Below, in pieces: positions 1 to 11,899 of a DNA stretch of 64,000 nucleotides. How positions within the stretch are numbered: position 1 is the first letter of the stretch; each line of letters opens with the position of its first letter. Source of the DNA: Rhabdophis nuchalis. Its lineage: Eukaryota; Chordata; Lepidosauria; Squamata; Natricidae. A program made the translations under genes and the position numbers. The DNA is taken from contig CM077643.1 of assembly GCA_039707465.1 (NCBI GenBank), forward strand, positions 380,720,419 through 380,784,418, read 5' to 3'. The notes below the pieces were generated by a model. It saw only the letters and a list, made by a program, of their open reading frames with translations. It was not told where the DNA came from and searched no databases.

Positions 1-897
1 CTATTTTACATTTTTATTTATATAGATGGGGAAAGACACTGTTTTCTCAGTGGAGACTTTTAAGAAAATAGTTGTCCAAAGTGGGCCTTATATCTTTTAA
101 TTCTGTCCATCAACAGCTGGCTGAGTTTCTGCTACAAATTGTTGCTTATTTCATAGGTTGTTCACCAATTAGTTGTTAGGAAGCAGGTTTTTTAAGTCAA
201 ATTAGTACATTTTTGAACTGTATTAACATGATTAGTTAGGAATGGAACTTTCTTATTACAACTTTATATAGTTCTGGTTCCTACATATTGGGAATGATGA
301 AGGACATCTAGTCTCATAGTCTGTAAACTTTAACTGAAAATATGGTTGATTATTTTGGTTAGTCTGAATTTGAAAGACTAATGAGTGATAATCTTTGCAT
401 TGAATAGTCTTTACATTTATGCTGCTTTGAGTTATTGCTCAGTCAGTCTAAAGGATTACAAGTCATTATACCCCATTTTAAAAATATTGTTTCCTAGAAG
501 ATTAAAATATGACCAGCTGGAAATTTAGCACAATCCACTCTAGTGCCATTTACAGGTAGGAGTGAGACCATATCAGTAAGGCATTGTGATGCTGATGTAG
601 TTTTCATAGATAACTAAATTAATCCCTCTTGGAAACCTCCATTTTCTCCCCTAGCTTGCTGTAGTTGCCACAAATTCTTACACTGAAAGCCTTTTTAATC
701 CCCTGAACTAAATTAATTTGCTTTAGTGCTCAATCTGCTTTTCAGTTTGAATGTTTGTGTTTTCATGGAATCTTCTGGTTGGCAACTCAGTAATTGCACT
801 GCAGTTTTTAATTGTCATTTGAAAAAAAAAAGGAATCTTTTTAATATAGCGGACCAAAATATTTCACCTAGCAATTCAATCTATACATATAAAAATA
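1..897. other. Intron sequence, nothing recognised
   Basis: AT-rich non-coding sequence in the PITPNM3 intron upstream of the 4098 exon. I looked for the preceding N-terminal exon (acidic DDEFFDA-type sequence) and did not find it. Only short chance ORFs are present. Confidence 0.6.
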
Positions 898-938
898 GCT
901 CTCTCCCTCTCCCTCTCTCCCCCCCCCCCTCTCTCTCT
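898..938. repeat. Polypyrimidine (CT/CCT)n tract
   Basis: About 40 bp of ctctccctctcc-type sequence with a run of C in the middle. Simple low-complexity repeat, no coding content. Confidence 0.85.
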
Positions 939-1136
939 CATATTCTGGAAACAAATAGTGTGTGTTCTGTTATAATACAGCCTATTGTGCCTTAAATGGC
1001 TTCTACTGTACAGCGCAGTGGAGTTGCCATCATAATGGCTTCACAGTACTCCACAAGGGGGCTCCCTCTGGTAAAGGGGAAAATCCAACATTAGAAATTA
1101 CATTTGTCTGGGCATTTTCCTCCTGTAAATAAATAC

Positions 1137-1356
1137 CTAGCCTATAGTCTGCAGTTAAATTGTTTAAAATTGGTTTTTAGGGATATTGTTTTAACATATT
1201 TAAATTTCTTAGCACAGGGATACTAATTTACTCTGGTTTTATATTTTGTATATTGTTATGTTTATATATGTTTTTAAATTGCCTGTGCACCGCCCCGAGT
1301 CCCTTTTGGGAAAGGGTGCGGTATATAAATTTAATAAACTATAACTATAACCATAA
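1137..1356 (+). mobile_element. L2-type LINE 3' end
   Basis: The 3' untranslated end of an L2-clade LINE: a GC-rich hairpin (caccgccccgagtccc with a matching arm gggaaagggtgcgg), then tataaattta and an (aactat)n-like tail to 1356. The first 200 bp repeat almost word for word at about 2310-2510, so both are copies of one subfamily. Five-prime truncated; no RT sequence is left here. Confidence 0.8.
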
Positions 1357-1734
1357 CCTGGACAACCCTGGGTTATCAGCACAAGTATTCTATTTAAGTG
1401 TAGAGTAGTGCACTCAACAATATGTGTATATTATGACAGAGCAGAGTATGGTAGCAATATTAATGCATGGTTAAGCTGGGGAGTTTGCTTCCAATATGTG
1501 GAAGTTAGTACCAGTTCTGATTATTTTAAAGGGGGTCTTGACAAAGACATGGAGGGTTGTGCCATCAGTGCCCAGAAATCTTCATGACTAAATCAGAGGT
1601 AGCATATCTTAAGTAGTAATTTCTGGAATGCAACAGTGAAAAGCACTAGAATTTTTCCCTCCTGTAAATATTTGGGAGCTTCTCTGAATGCATTGGGCTG
1701 GCACTTGCAGGATACAGAAGGACTAGATTAGTCA

Positions 1735-1926
1735 TGGGTTAGTCATCTGTTTTATTGTTAATTGGGTTTTTAAGGGGTTTGTTTTTTAGTATTTTGGGTT
1801 TTAGCGCAGGGATAAATTGTTTAATTTTTTGATTTGATTTATATTTATGTATATTTGTGTCTGTATATTTTAATTCCCCTGTGCACCGCCCCGAGTCCCT
1901 TCGGGGAGAGGGAGCGGTCTATAAAT
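1735..1926 (+). mobile_element. L2-type LINE 3' end, GC hairpin subfamily
   Basis: 3' UTR of a second L2 copy, ending in the hairpin caccgccccgagtccc / gggagagggagcggt followed by tataaatt. It runs straight into the triplet array at 1926, so the array is the tail of this element, at least in its first part. Confidence 0.8.
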
Positions 1927-2043
1927 TAATAATAATAATAATAATAATAATAACAACAACAACAACAACAACAACAACAATAACGATAATAATAATAATT
2001 ATTATTATTACTATTACTATTATTGTTGTTGTTGTTGTTGTTA

Positions 2044-2097
<54 letters not shown>
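1926..2097. repeat. Palindromic compound triplet array (TAA)n(CAA)n...(TTG)n(TTA)n
   Basis: About 170 bp. (AAT)n then (AAC)n, a short centre with ataacg and tactattac, then (TTG)n and (TTA)n. The second half is close to the reverse complement of the first, so a single strand could fold into a long hairpin. It begins as the tail of the L2 at 1735. The reading frames across it are poly-Ile/Thr/Val artefacts. Confidence 0.9.
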
Positions 2098-2217
2098 GAT
2101 GGGTTGCTGTAGAAATTTGAATAGTGGTACTATTCCAGATATTAATTACAGCTTTTGGAAATCTAGAAAAAGAAACAATATGTTCTTCTATGATTCACAT
2201 TTTATATTTTACAACAA

Positions 2218-2517
2218 TAGAACTGAGAACGACCATGGACCTCCGCTCCTTCCGCCAGAACCTTAAAACTTATTTTTTCCAACAGGCCGGCCTGGCCTAA
2301 CTCACACCACCTAGCCTATAGTCTGCAGTTAAATTGTTTTAAATTGGTTTTTAGGGATATTGTTTTAACATATTTAATTTTTTTAGCACAGGGATACTAA
2401 TTTAATCTGGTTTAATATTTTGTATATTGTTATGTTTATATATGTTTTTAAATTGCCTGTGCACCGCCCCGAGTCCCTTTTGGGAAAGGTTGCGGTATAT
2501 AAATTTAATATTATATT
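2218..2517 (+). mobile_element. L2-type LINE 3' fragment (end of RT ORF and 3' UTR)
   Basis: Starts in the last codons of the L2 ORF (sense of ...DLRSFRQNLKTYFFQQAGLA, seen at 2222-2299), then the 3' UTR shared with the copy at 1137 and the hairpin at 2457-2500. The copy is truncated at its 5' end and its tail joins a second, oppositely oriented L2 at about 2519. Confidence 0.85.
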
Positions 2518-2518
2518 T

Positions 2519-3215
2519 ATATTTATATTATATTTATTCAATTTATATCCCGCCCTTCTCCGAATGGACCCAGGGCGGCGCACAGGAAAGTTAAAACAAT
2601 ATACAACAATACAAAAATACCAAAATACAAAATTTAAAAATCTATTAAATATGGAATCCTGCGCTAAAACCAATTAAAACCCTCCTTTTTAAAAACTATC
2701 TATACTAGTCCACAGTGGAGGCTATGAAAGGCTATGAAAGGCTGGCTTGGTGAAATAAATGTGTTTTCAAACACTGGCGGAAGAGGCGGAGGTCAGTGAT
2801 GGTACGAAGTTCAGGGGGTAGGTCGTTCCACAGGGCAGGGCCCGCCACAGAGAAGGCCCTTCCCCTGGGTGTCGCCAGCTGGCATTGTCCGGCCGACGGC
2901 ACCCTGAGAAGGCCCTCTCTGTGGGAGCGTATCGATCTGAGGGATGTATGGGGCAGGAGACGGTCTCGCATGTAACTAGGTCCCGAGCCATGGAGCGCTT
3001 TGAAGATGGTCGTCAAAACCTTGAAGCGCACCCGAAAGACCACAGGAAGCCAGTGCAGCTCGCGCAGGATCGGTGTTATATGGGAGCATCTAGGAGCTCC
3101 TGTAATCACCCGCGCGGCTGCATTCTGCACTAACTGTAGCTTTCGAGTGCACCTCAAGGGAAGCCCCATGTAGAGAGCATTACAGTAGTCGAGTCGGGAT
3201 CGAGTTATAGTCGAG
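2519..3215 (-). mobile_element. L2-type LINE, C-terminal RT ORF and 3' UTR, reverse strand
   Basis: Head-to-head with the previous copy. On the minus strand 3169-2732 reads an open frame of 145 codons with L2 signatures: RCTRKLQLVQNAAARVI, LHWLPV, KALHGSGPSY and GRAFSVAGPALWNDLP. These lie downstream of the RT catalytic core, so only the C-terminal part survives. The 3' hairpin (cccgcccttctcc) is near 2550. It is 5' truncated and is not a cellular gene. Two 3' ends meeting here also give an inverted repeat. Confidence 0.88.
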
Positions 3216-4097
3216 TTATAATAAACTATAACTATAAACTATAACTATAGAATGGGTAACATTTATTATTTCTATTTGATAGCAATATAGTATTGCAATG
3301 AGATGTTTTGATAAGCAATGATTTCTATATGCTTAATATATACTTTACATATATCAGATGTTTTATATTGGTACATTTGGAATTTCTCCCCCTTCCTTTT
3401 TTCCCCCAGGTTTGGTTTGGGGGTTGTTTTGTAATTTATTGTCTTTTGTATTTCATTGTTTTGTTTATTTCTGTATGTGTGCACTCTGTTTAATTTTGTA
3501 GTCTTGCTATTAAAAAAGACCCAATAAATTTGGGTAAATAACTCACTCTTAATCCACATTATTTATAAATTGGTGTTCAGTGATATGCTGCTTCTGTACT
3601 GGGAGGTGACTAATACCATTAATCATCCTATTTTCGGTATATTTGTTTTTTAAAGATCTACTAGCCAAGGATTGGTGTTTTATGTCTGAATTACATTTAA
3701 TTAGACATGGTGGGAAGCAATTCTTCTTCCTGGTAGTTCAGATATCATAGCTGATTCCAACAAGCTCTATAATGCACCTTGAATTCTAACATCAGGAGAG
3801 AAGAATTGTTTTCCTGTGCTTGCCCTTGGTTCACTATAAAACTTATTGTAGTTATGCCAGCAAAGTAAACATAATTTTAAGGCCATTATCCATATATTGA
3901 TGATGCTGAAAGGAAGTAGAGATGGAGGACAGATAGATGAAATTAGAGGAAGCCACAATGGTCCATCTTGAATGTGAGCTGAATGGATGAATTTCGGTCT
4001 TGGCGTTGGGTGCTGGTGGGTGATGTAACAATTGAATGAGTCTATAGAAAACATACTTATGAATAAAATCTAACATCTCTATTACTGTCTTTGACAG
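3216..4097. other. Intron with short (AACTAT)n tail, otherwise unremarkable
   Basis: A short aactataaactataactat stretch at about 3222-3249, then AT-rich intron up to the acceptor of the 48-nt exon. A pyrimidine-rich stretch lies near 3380-3410. Nothing else recognised. Confidence 0.6.
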
Positions 4098-4145
4098 GTG
4101 AAGACCCCACTTTTTGCTCATCTGGTGTTCTACATGAAAAACAAC
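4098..4145 (+). CDS. PITPNM3: PITPNM3 exon a (48-nt microexon)
   Basis: Acceptor ctttgacag, donor gtgagt. The exon enters in phase with 2 nt completing a Gly codon, reads EDPTFCSSGVLHEKQ and leaves 1 nt (C) that joins GG of the next exon to make Arg. This matches the short stretch just before the ELYR..SL motif of vertebrate PITPNM3. The exon is too short to stand out as an ORF; the phase fit and splice sites to the 13480 exon support it. No function is assigned to this linker. Upstream coding exons are outside the window. Confidence 0.85.
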
Positions 4146-4923
4146 GTGAGTCCTGGAGCTTTTAAAACGTATTTCCATATTTAAGGTTTATTGTATTGTC
4201 TAAAACAATACAAACAATAGGTAACTTTGACTCTGCCCTGATACATTAAAATGTATTGCCCCCTTGTATGGCATTTTCTTTCTTTTTCACTTTAACTTAC
4301 TAGGATCTCAATCCTTTTCTAGTTTAAAATACTTTTGTGATCACTTGCTAATAAGAAGCATATGCCACCAGCCATGCATAAGTTTATTTCTCTGTAACAG
4401 ATTTGTTATTATAAACAGCTAGCAACAGTGCAACAGATGGCATAAAAACTGACAACTTTTTATGGGAATGTGCAAATGGGAAGTGTCTCTTTTCCTTCTC
4501 TCCTTTTACTGAGATGACACTTCCTCAGATGTTAGCATTAAAAAAAAAACAGATCTGAAAGAGATTATTCAGGTGTCGAGGCCCAATATCTCGTTCCCAT
4601 GTGAGTCTGAATGTATTTAGTTGCTCTGATCAAATATGGCATCTTGGCAAATTCTTCAGGGATGAAAGATAAGCACATCTGTCATTTTCCAGAACTACTT
4701 ACAGACTCCGCCATTCTGCAGCCTTTTACAGTAGGCAGCATAAGTTTTCTCAGCCATTATCTCTTGCTACCCTATGCCAAATGTAAGCAAGGATAGCAAG
4801 CGATCTTTATCCGTCTCAGATGCAATGGCTGGACCTGCATATTGCATTAAAGTATAGCTTGTTTAATTGTGATTTATGACATGAAGTACAATTGGTTTGT
4901 CTTCATACAAAATAACCTATGCT
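4146..4923. other. Intron, nothing recognised
   Basis: AT-rich intron sequence after the 48-nt exon. No repeat family, RNA gene or further exon seen on either strand. Confidence 0.6.
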
Positions 4924-4934
4924 ATTATATCTTG

Positions 4935-5291
4935 AATGGGACGCGGTGGCTCAGTGGCTAAGACGCTGAGCTTGTCGATCAGAAAGGTTGGCAGTTTGGC
5001 GGTTTGAATCCCTAGTGCCGCGTAACAGAGTGAGCTTCCATTACTTGTCCTAGCTTCTGCCAACCCAGCAGTTCATAAGCATATAAAAAATGCAAGTGGA
5101 AAAATAGGGACCACCTTTGGTGGGAAGGTAACAGCATTCCGTGTACCTTCGGTGTTTAGTCATGCCAGCCACATGACCATGGAGACATCTTTGGACAGTG
5201 CTGGCTCTTTGGCTTTGAAACCGAGATGAGCACCTCCCCCTAGAGTTGGGAACGACTAGCCCATATGTGCAAGGGGAACCTTTACCTTTTT
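4935..5291 (+). mobile_element. tRNA-derived SINE, Sauria type, with 12-bp target-site duplication
   Basis: The 5' end carries pol III promoter boxes in tRNA order: A box ggtggctcagtggcta near 4945 and B box ggtttgaatcc near 5000. The body continues to a 3' end reading gggaacgactag...ggaacctttacctttttt, the LINE-derived tail type of squamate Sauria SINEs. Both sides carry the direct repeat tattatatcttg (4923-4934 and 5292-5303), a clean retroposition footprint. Related full copies lie at 43378 (+) and 46710 (-). Confidence 0.88.
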
Positions 5292-5719
5292 TATTATATC
5301 TTGCTTATTATATTGCATGAATCAGGCCAGTAAATACTTGATAGGTTTCTGAAATGACCCACCTTATTTTTGCCTTTCACATGTCCTTAATGGAGGCAAG
5401 TCAGGTTTGTCTATCAAGACACATAACTACACATCCTCTGAAAATTTTAGTTTTGTTGCACAATCATATTTATATAATCCATTACTTTCTCCCCAAATTT
5501 GATAAGTATAGGACATCGTACAAACATAGGTTTCAAAGAAGCATTAAAATGTTCTCCATCTCATGGTTGATCATGGAGGCTGTCCTGGCAAATCCTTTTT
5601 GTATTAGTAACTTCCATGCCAAGGGTATCTGAGTTGCTTTGTATATTTATTAAACTTGTATGCTAACCCATCTCACCAGAGGCGATGCAAGGTGGCTTAC
5701 AGACATTTGTGCTTTAAGG

Positions 5720-5854
5720 TAGGGGTCTCCAACCTTTGCAACTTTAAGTCTGAATGACTTCAGCTCCCAGAATTCTCCAGCCAGCAAAGCTGGCTGGAGA
5801 AGTCTGGGAGCTGAAGTCCTTCAGACTTAAAGTTGCAAAGGTTGGAGACCCCTG
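5720..5854. mobile_element. Fold-back hAT MITE with perfect 8-bp TSD
   Basis: A 135-bp near-perfect palindrome starting taggggtctccaacc and ending ggttggagacccctg, with centre ccagccagcaaagctggctgg. It is flanked by the direct repeat CTTTAAGG on both sides. An 8-bp duplication with CAGGGG-type ends is the hAT superfamily hallmark. First of at least ten copies of this palindromic family in the window. Confidence 0.9.
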
Positions 5855-6442
5855 CTTTAAGGAGAATCTGTTGAAAACAGTCTAAACTTATGCATCTCTC
5901 AAGGAAAACAGGCTATTTTTTTGTTCACCCTGCTTCCTGTATCGAAAAAAGCAATCTCTTCTGATCTCCAGCAATTGTGTTCAAATGCCTTTAAAAGCTC
6001 TTCTTGTTGAATGTTTGCTTGACATAATCAAAATGGAGAGGACCTGCCTCCTGAGCATTCTCGAGAAAACATTCCACTGTGTAATTGCGATATGATATGA
6101 TCTGAAACGAAATCAGTTCAAATTTCTTAAACACAAATCCTATCACTCTAGCATTCCCTAATAACTGATTTTATAATAACGGGAGGGACGGCTCTCAAAA
6201 TGTAATTTGTGCTTCAAAGCAGACAGAGGAAGAAATGTTTCAGCCTCAATCCCTTGGGCCTACTAAAACTACCTTTTCAAATATGTATCTTCAGATTGCA
6301 AGTTATTTTTTGCTATGTAACAGAGTGAGTCAAGAGTTCCTTTAATTAGAGATTTCTGAACCAGAATAATGAAAATACCACACAGAATGAGAGAAGTAGG
6401 AAATAACAAGGGAATAGAGTAAGTACATGCATGGCTTCACAT
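5855..6442. other. Intron, nothing recognised
   Basis: Ordinary AT-rich intron between two hAT MITEs. No coding signal. Confidence 0.55.
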
Positions 6443-6714
6443 CAGAGGTGGTATTCAGCAGATTCTGACCAATTCTGGGGAACCAGTAGCGTAAATTTTG
6501 AGTAGTTCGGAGAACCAGCAAATACTACCTCTGACTGGCCCTGCCCCCATCTATTCTCTGTCTCCTGAATCCTAGCTGATGGGGATTTTGCAGTGGGGAG
6601 GGAATGGAGATTTTACAGTATCCTTCCCCTATCATGCTCACCAAGCCACACCACACCACACCACCAAGCCATGCCCACCGAACTGGTAGTAAAAAAAATT
6701 GAATTCCACCACTG
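6443..6714. mobile_element. hAT MITE, CAGAGGTGG family
   Basis: Inverted ends cagaggtggtattcagcag and ttgaattccaccactg. The flanking 8-mers are CTTCACAT and CTCCAAAT (6 of 8 match), an aged target duplication. The internal part has repeated ccacacc/aagccacgccc words. Same family as elements at 11052, 16753, 19445, 25210, 35854, 38358 and 56567. Confidence 0.75.
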
Positions 6715-7093
6715 CTCCAAATCACTTCTTTCTTTAAGGACTGCAGAGCTGAACTACACTACATGAAAGTTTATTCAGCACACATTGCCCCATGGCCTCT
6801 GCACATAGTAGTCTCAATTGGTGTTGCGCTCCCATCCACTTATTGGAAACAAAAACCTAAACAGATGCATACTGTATTTTTTAAAGTATTCATTTTAAAA
6901 ATGAATATAGGAAGGAATATATATCTTTTATGCATTCATATAATAAATCTTATGTTTGTGTCATACAGTTCTTATATAATTGTTAAGATTTGTCTATCTG
7001 TTTAACAATAGGAAACAATATGAACTAATATATACGGCCTTATTTTCTAAAAGTTCCAAACAAGAATCCCCTTAGTGATCAAAACATATGTCC

Positions 7094-7224
<131 letters not shown>

Positions 7225-7803
7225 TGGTTAATCTTTGGTGAGATTCACAGCCTTTGGGGCTGGTTGGTAGCTCAACAGCTCGAGTCTTAACCAAGGACCT
7301 AGGAACTGTTAAGGTAAAGTCGGAGGATATAAGCAGTTCCAAGCAGGGTGTCCCTTTGTAGAGTCAGAATGCTCAAGTCCGGCAAACCTAGAACCTCCAC
7401 ATAGTGAGGCAGTCCCCTAGGTATTGCTCCAAGGGCTCCAATCACAATTGGAACAACATACGACTTTCTCTTCCACAGTCATTCAACTTCAATTTGCAAG
7501 TCCCGGTATTTTATGATTTTTTCTTGCTGCTTATTTTCAATTCGTGCATCACCAGGTATTGCAATGTCAACGAACCATACTTTTTTCTTTTCAATTATTG
7601 TTATATCAGGTGTGTTGTAGGACAAGTGCCTGTCAGTCTGGATTCTGTAGTCCCACAAGATCTTGACTTTCTCATTCTCTAAAACTTTCTCAACCTGATG
7701 TTCCCAGTAATTTTTGCTGTACTCAAATCCAAACTTCTGGCACAATATCCAGTAAATGATCTTAGCAACATGGTCATGGCGTTGTAGGTAGTCAGTTTGT
7801 GAA
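7225..7803 (-). mobile_element. R4/Dong-like non-LTR retrotransposon 3' end, reverse strand
   Basis: The minus strand from about 7800 to 7480 encodes RHDHVAKIIYWILC, then ENEKVKILWDYRIQTDRH, PDITIIEKK and VDIAIPGDARI. This is the C-terminal restriction-like endonuclease (PD-(D/E)xK type) of R2/R4-group retrotransposons. Downstream (still minus, 7480-7300) it reads VVPIVIGALGAIP and LPHYVEVLG in broken frames. It sits exactly between two TAA/TTA arrays, which suits the TAA target preference reported for Dong/R4 elements. Five-prime truncated and carrying stops; not functional. Confidence 0.82.
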
Positions 7804-7858
7804 TAATAATAATAATAATAATAACAATAATAATAATTATTATTAATATTATTATTAG
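7804..7858. repeat. (TAA)n/(TTA)n array flanking the R4-like fragment
   Basis: aataat units turning into attatt units, interrupted by aac. It mirrors the array at 7094 on the other side of the retrotransposon fragment, so the element interrupts one microsatellite or the array is its target duplication. Confidence 0.85.
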
Positions 7859-8224
7859 GCATCTATAGTACTGTAGGTAGGAGCTTTCCAGTTTTAATCT
7901 TCTTTTTCAGAAAATATTCATAGCCAGTGCTAAATTGTTCCTTCTAGATAATGTAAAATAGGAGAATGCATCAGAATCTGAACAGTTATTCATGTTAAGC
8001 ATTAGTTTAATCATTGGTTCCTTTGTAGCACAGATTAGTTTCATTTAATCAGTGAGTGAATGGCTGTTTACCTTTTCTTCCATGGATCCCCTTGCTTTTA
8101 CTCAATTAAAATTCATCCAAATAACCTGAGGATTTTATTGAGGCAGAATTCCATTGGACAATTTTATTGCCTATGGCTTTGTCAGTCCAATAATGGAGCT
8201 ATGCTACCTTTCAGCAGCTTAGAT

Positions 8225-8274
8225 CATTCATTCATTCATTCATTCATTCATTCATTCATTCATTCATTCATTCA
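8225..8274. repeat. (TTCA)n tetranucleotide microsatellite
   Basis: About twelve units of ttca/attc in pure tandem, ended by tgcaac. Confidence 0.95.
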
Positions 8275-10419
8275 TGCAACTTTTATAGCCAAGTGACTCT
8301 GGGCATCTTACGCTTCTTCTCCATATCAGATATTTTTTTCTGGTAATGTTAGTAATGGAATGCTTGGTCATCTATAGTTAAATTAAAAGTCAGAGTGTCT
8401 AATTTTAATATTAAATTGTATCTCCACTTTCTGATTCAGGATATATTATCCCCCCTTTTTTAAATGCCCCTGCAATTTAATCATCTGGTCTTTTGGACAG
8501 GCTAAGGACAAGTGAACAGAAGTAATCACATTGGATCCAGAAGTAATCACATTGGTTTCATATTGTAGTATGCATGAGATTGCTCATCTCATGAGCCAAG
8601 TGTTTAGATTCTTTCAGGAAGTAAAGGCAAGGCTTAGCTCTTTTTTGACAGAAATGAGATAAGGAGCGGATGTTTGAGCCAAAAACGGTTGTGGTTGGAT
8701 ATTTGGACAAACTTAACTCTCTGATAGAGTAGTTGTGCCTTGGTCTAAGTACTCCACCTTGATTGGCCAGAACCCTGTAAGTATTAATAAGAGAATGTAT
8801 GTAGTGAACCTGAATGAAGGATATAAGAAAAAAGGAACCTTTTCATACAGTATGCAATCTATGTAATTCACGGCACAACATGTGGTAATAGCCACCTACT
8901 CGATAGTCATTTGTATTCATAACAGAAAGAGTTGTCAGTAGCTGCCAGTCATGATCTAGTATCAGAGACATATTTAGTAAAGAACACTGGAGGAAGTTAT
9001 TGCTCTCATATCCTGCTTATGGGTTTCTCTGAGGGTTGTTAGCTGGCTACTTGGACAAAAGTGGATATAGGGCAATGGCTGTCTATGGCTGTTTTTTTAA
9101 AATGATATTCATGAAGGTTAGATTAACCAAGCAGATTCTCCCAATTTGCAAAAATGAGTGACTTCTTTCCTCTATTTGATGAAGAACTGGGCAGTGTTAG
9201 TATTAATATATACTTTTCAAACAAGGCAATTTTAAGGGAACTCTATAGCTCAATCTTCATTTGAAGTTCATAACACCAGTCCTTATTCAAACCCCCTTCC
9301 CAAAATATATTTATCATGGGGATAGGGACTTTAGACAACCACAGATGTTCCCCTAAGGGGAACCGTGCCCCATACCCACTCAAGAGTCTGTCCTACCCTA
9401 CGCTTTGCTTTTCAAAACCTTTGGTGCTTTTTTCCCCCACTTCAAATTTTCATACTGTAGAAACCATCTGGAAAGTCAAAGAATTGCAAAGCAATTTCCG
9501 GAGAGGTAGGAGAAATGGCATAAGAGAGAAGTCTTATGCCATTTTAAGGAGTAACAGATTTGATACATCATAAACTTTTCTAGATCCATGAACGTGGTGG
9601 TCATAGTATGTGGGTTAGATTTCAAAATGTCACAAGATTCTTGGTGGTAAATATAGATGGGAGAGTTCTTGGTAGGTAGGATTTTCTGTCATCTTGCTGT
9701 TTCTAACTTGTTTCAAAACATGTCCAATTTTCAAATCTATATTGTTAAAGTATACATCCAATCAACACCCACCCACCCACCCCTTGCTGTTTGAATAGTG
9801 AGCCATTATGTACGCTGAATGTCACCTTCTGTGCAAGATTTGATTTTTGCCTCCTTTGTTCCCATAGTTTGCTTAATGATGTAATTAGCATGAATTGCAG
9901 TAATAGCAGTATAAATAAGATTACCAGGGAAAACTGGTAAAAAATCTGAAACTTCACCTGAGAAGTTCTTTTGAGTCCTGCTAAGCCTCAGTTATAATTT
10001 TTCCTCATTAAAGCTTTTCTTGCAAATAGAAAAACATAATTTGCCATATAATCAGCTTCATTTCAGCAGGTAATGAAATTTTTCTGTTTTCTTTGCACTC
10101 CTGCTCCCCGCCCATGTACTAATCCTTTCAATGGCTTTCTTTGATTACACTGCCATCTGTGTCTGGGACAATTTGTCACATTTGTAGACTGATTCTAAAA
10201 AAGGACATCTTCTGCTTTAAAAAAAAATCTTTTGTTTGAATCATCAAGAGATTCCTAGGGGATCAGACCGAAAGGCCTATTCAGAGTGACCCAGTCCCTT
10301 CTGAGAAGGGAGGGATAGAAGTGGCAAAACATCTTCAGAGCTCTTATGACTACTTGGTGAATAAAGAGATAAACTCCAATGGACAGATCTGGCCAGGGAA
10401 GCTAAAGCCCAGTCTTGTG
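8275..10419. other. Intron, no recognised feature
   Basis: More than 2 kb of intron sequence. The only local pattern is a short (CACC)n run near 9767-9783. A few open stretches below 90 codons lack any family signature or splice context, and I treat them as chance. Confidence 0.6.
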
Positions 10420-10840
10420 ATGTGGACCTGGTTACTTGCAGGACCGCCTCCTACCACACACCTCCAGTCGACCTGTCCGGTCCTACAGGGAGGGCCTCCT
10501 TAGGGTGCCGTCTGCCGGACAATGCGGGAAGAGCCTTCTCTGTGGCAGGCCCCGCCCTCTGGAATGACCTGCCCCCCGACCTCCGTACAATCACGGACCT
10601 TCGCCTCTTTCGTCGGGCATTAAAAACATACTTCTTTCATGCGGCCGGCCTGGCATAGCTGTTATGGCTGATTTTAGTTGGGTTTTAATTATGTCTTTTA
10701 GCACGGGTTTACAAAATTCGATTTACTTCATTTTTAATTATTTTGATTGTATTTATTATTTTTATTATCCCTGTGCACCGCCCTGAGTCCCGTCAGGGAG
10801 AGAGGGCGGTATAGAAATACAATAAATAAAATAAAATAAA
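10420..10840 (+). mobile_element. L2-type LINE 3' fragment
   Basis: Reads the end of the L2 ORF (GRAFSVAGPALWNDLPPDLR, then LRLFRRALKTYFFHAAGLA) and the 3' UTR with the hairpin caccgccctgagtcccgtc/ggagagagggcggt, tailing off in aataaataaaa. A region equal to about 20 codons is deleted near 10525 compared with the copy at 39580. Truncated and inactive. Confidence 0.88.
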
Positions 10841-11051
10841 AATAAATTTTGGATGCGTTTGAACCAGTGACTCCTGAGAAAAGGGACAGGGTTCTCTGTG
10901 CTGTCAGTTTAGCCACCTAGTTATTGAACTGAGGATCCTCCTAGGTTTGAAAACAGCCAAGGAGGTGATCTATGACCGAATGCTTTCTATGGTGTCAGCG
11001 TTTCTGAGGAAGGGGTGATATCCCCTCCTTGAAGAAAGGAATAGTGCATCC

Positions 11052-11334
11052 CAGGTGTGGGATTCTACCGGTTCGGACCAGTTTGGGTGAACCAGTAGTT
11101 CCGACTATCAGCTGAGAGCGAACTGGTTCACTCCAACTTTGAAGTGGGCCCACCTGCCCATCCCTGCGCTATAATCACTTATATTTCCTTTTCTGAAGCT
11201 CAGCTGATCTGCCGCGCCTCAGTTGTTTTCCTCGCCAGTAGTAATGCGGAAGGTGAGTTTTCTATAAAGCATGTACGCGCACTCAACGCGCGGCTTAGCA
11301 AACCAGTTGTTAAATTGGTAGGATCCTACCCCTG
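11052..11334. mobile_element. hAT MITE, CAGAGGTGG family
   Basis: Left end caggtgtgggattctaccgg, right end ggatcctacccctg, flanking 8-mers GTGCATCC and GTGCTTCA (6 of 8 identical). The inside has gaaccagtagttccgac-type words shared with the other copies. Confidence 0.75.
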
Positions 11335-11499
11335 GTGCTTCACCTTCTCAAGAGGCCATATTTGAATCCAATGATTTTAAATAACTTCTCTCTTTTGAAG
11401 GAAGGTTGTAGAAAACTACACTTGGTATGCAGTTAATGCTAACTCTGGAGGAAGCAGATTATCTGTACTAAGTTTCAGGATGGAATTTAGTATGGAGAC

Positions 11500-11860
11500 A
11501 GACTTGGTGAAGGTTATACTGTAGATTACCTGTGGTAGAGTCAAGATGAAGATGGTGCATCCATCCTTGCGCTCCTTGATTTCTCAGCAGCTTTATATGC
11601 TGTTAACTGTAACATCCTTTGGGACTAGTTCTAGAGGTTAGGGTACCATTTTATGGTAGGGGTACTTTTTATGATAGTTCTCTTATTTCCTTGAGACTCA
11701 ACCAATTTTGATTGAGAAGAGGTTGCTTCTTAGGTCCTTTCCTTGTGAGATGCCACAGATCACAACTTTCTATCCTATTTTATTCAACATCTACATGAAC
11801 TATGTAAGGTCACTTGTTGTATTGAAATACTAAAGCAAACAACACTATGGCCACTTTTGG
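11500..11860 (+). mobile_element. Decayed L2-type reverse transcriptase fragment
   Basis: Conceptual translation in shifting frames gives remnants of the L2 RT core: a degraded LDFSAAF-like motif near 11570-11600 and, near 11740-11800, remnants of the QGSVLSPLLFN..M segment. Compare the better copy at 30070-32190. Many stops and frameshifts; an old insertion. Confidence 0.55.
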
Positions 11861-11899
11861 TCATAAATTGAACTGGTGACAACTGAAACTTTCAGATGA

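Noticed and set aside
1857..2120. Open frame rich in Ile/Thr/Val
   Set aside because: It is a translation of a triplet microsatellite behind an L2 tail; no protein signature. The same applies to 7075-7290, 22765-23127 and 44643-44876.
4935..5010. A functional tRNA gene (also at 43378, 45480 and 33240)
   Set aside because: A and B boxes are present, but no cloverleaf with paired acceptor stem is seen; the sequence continues into SINE bodies with target duplications.
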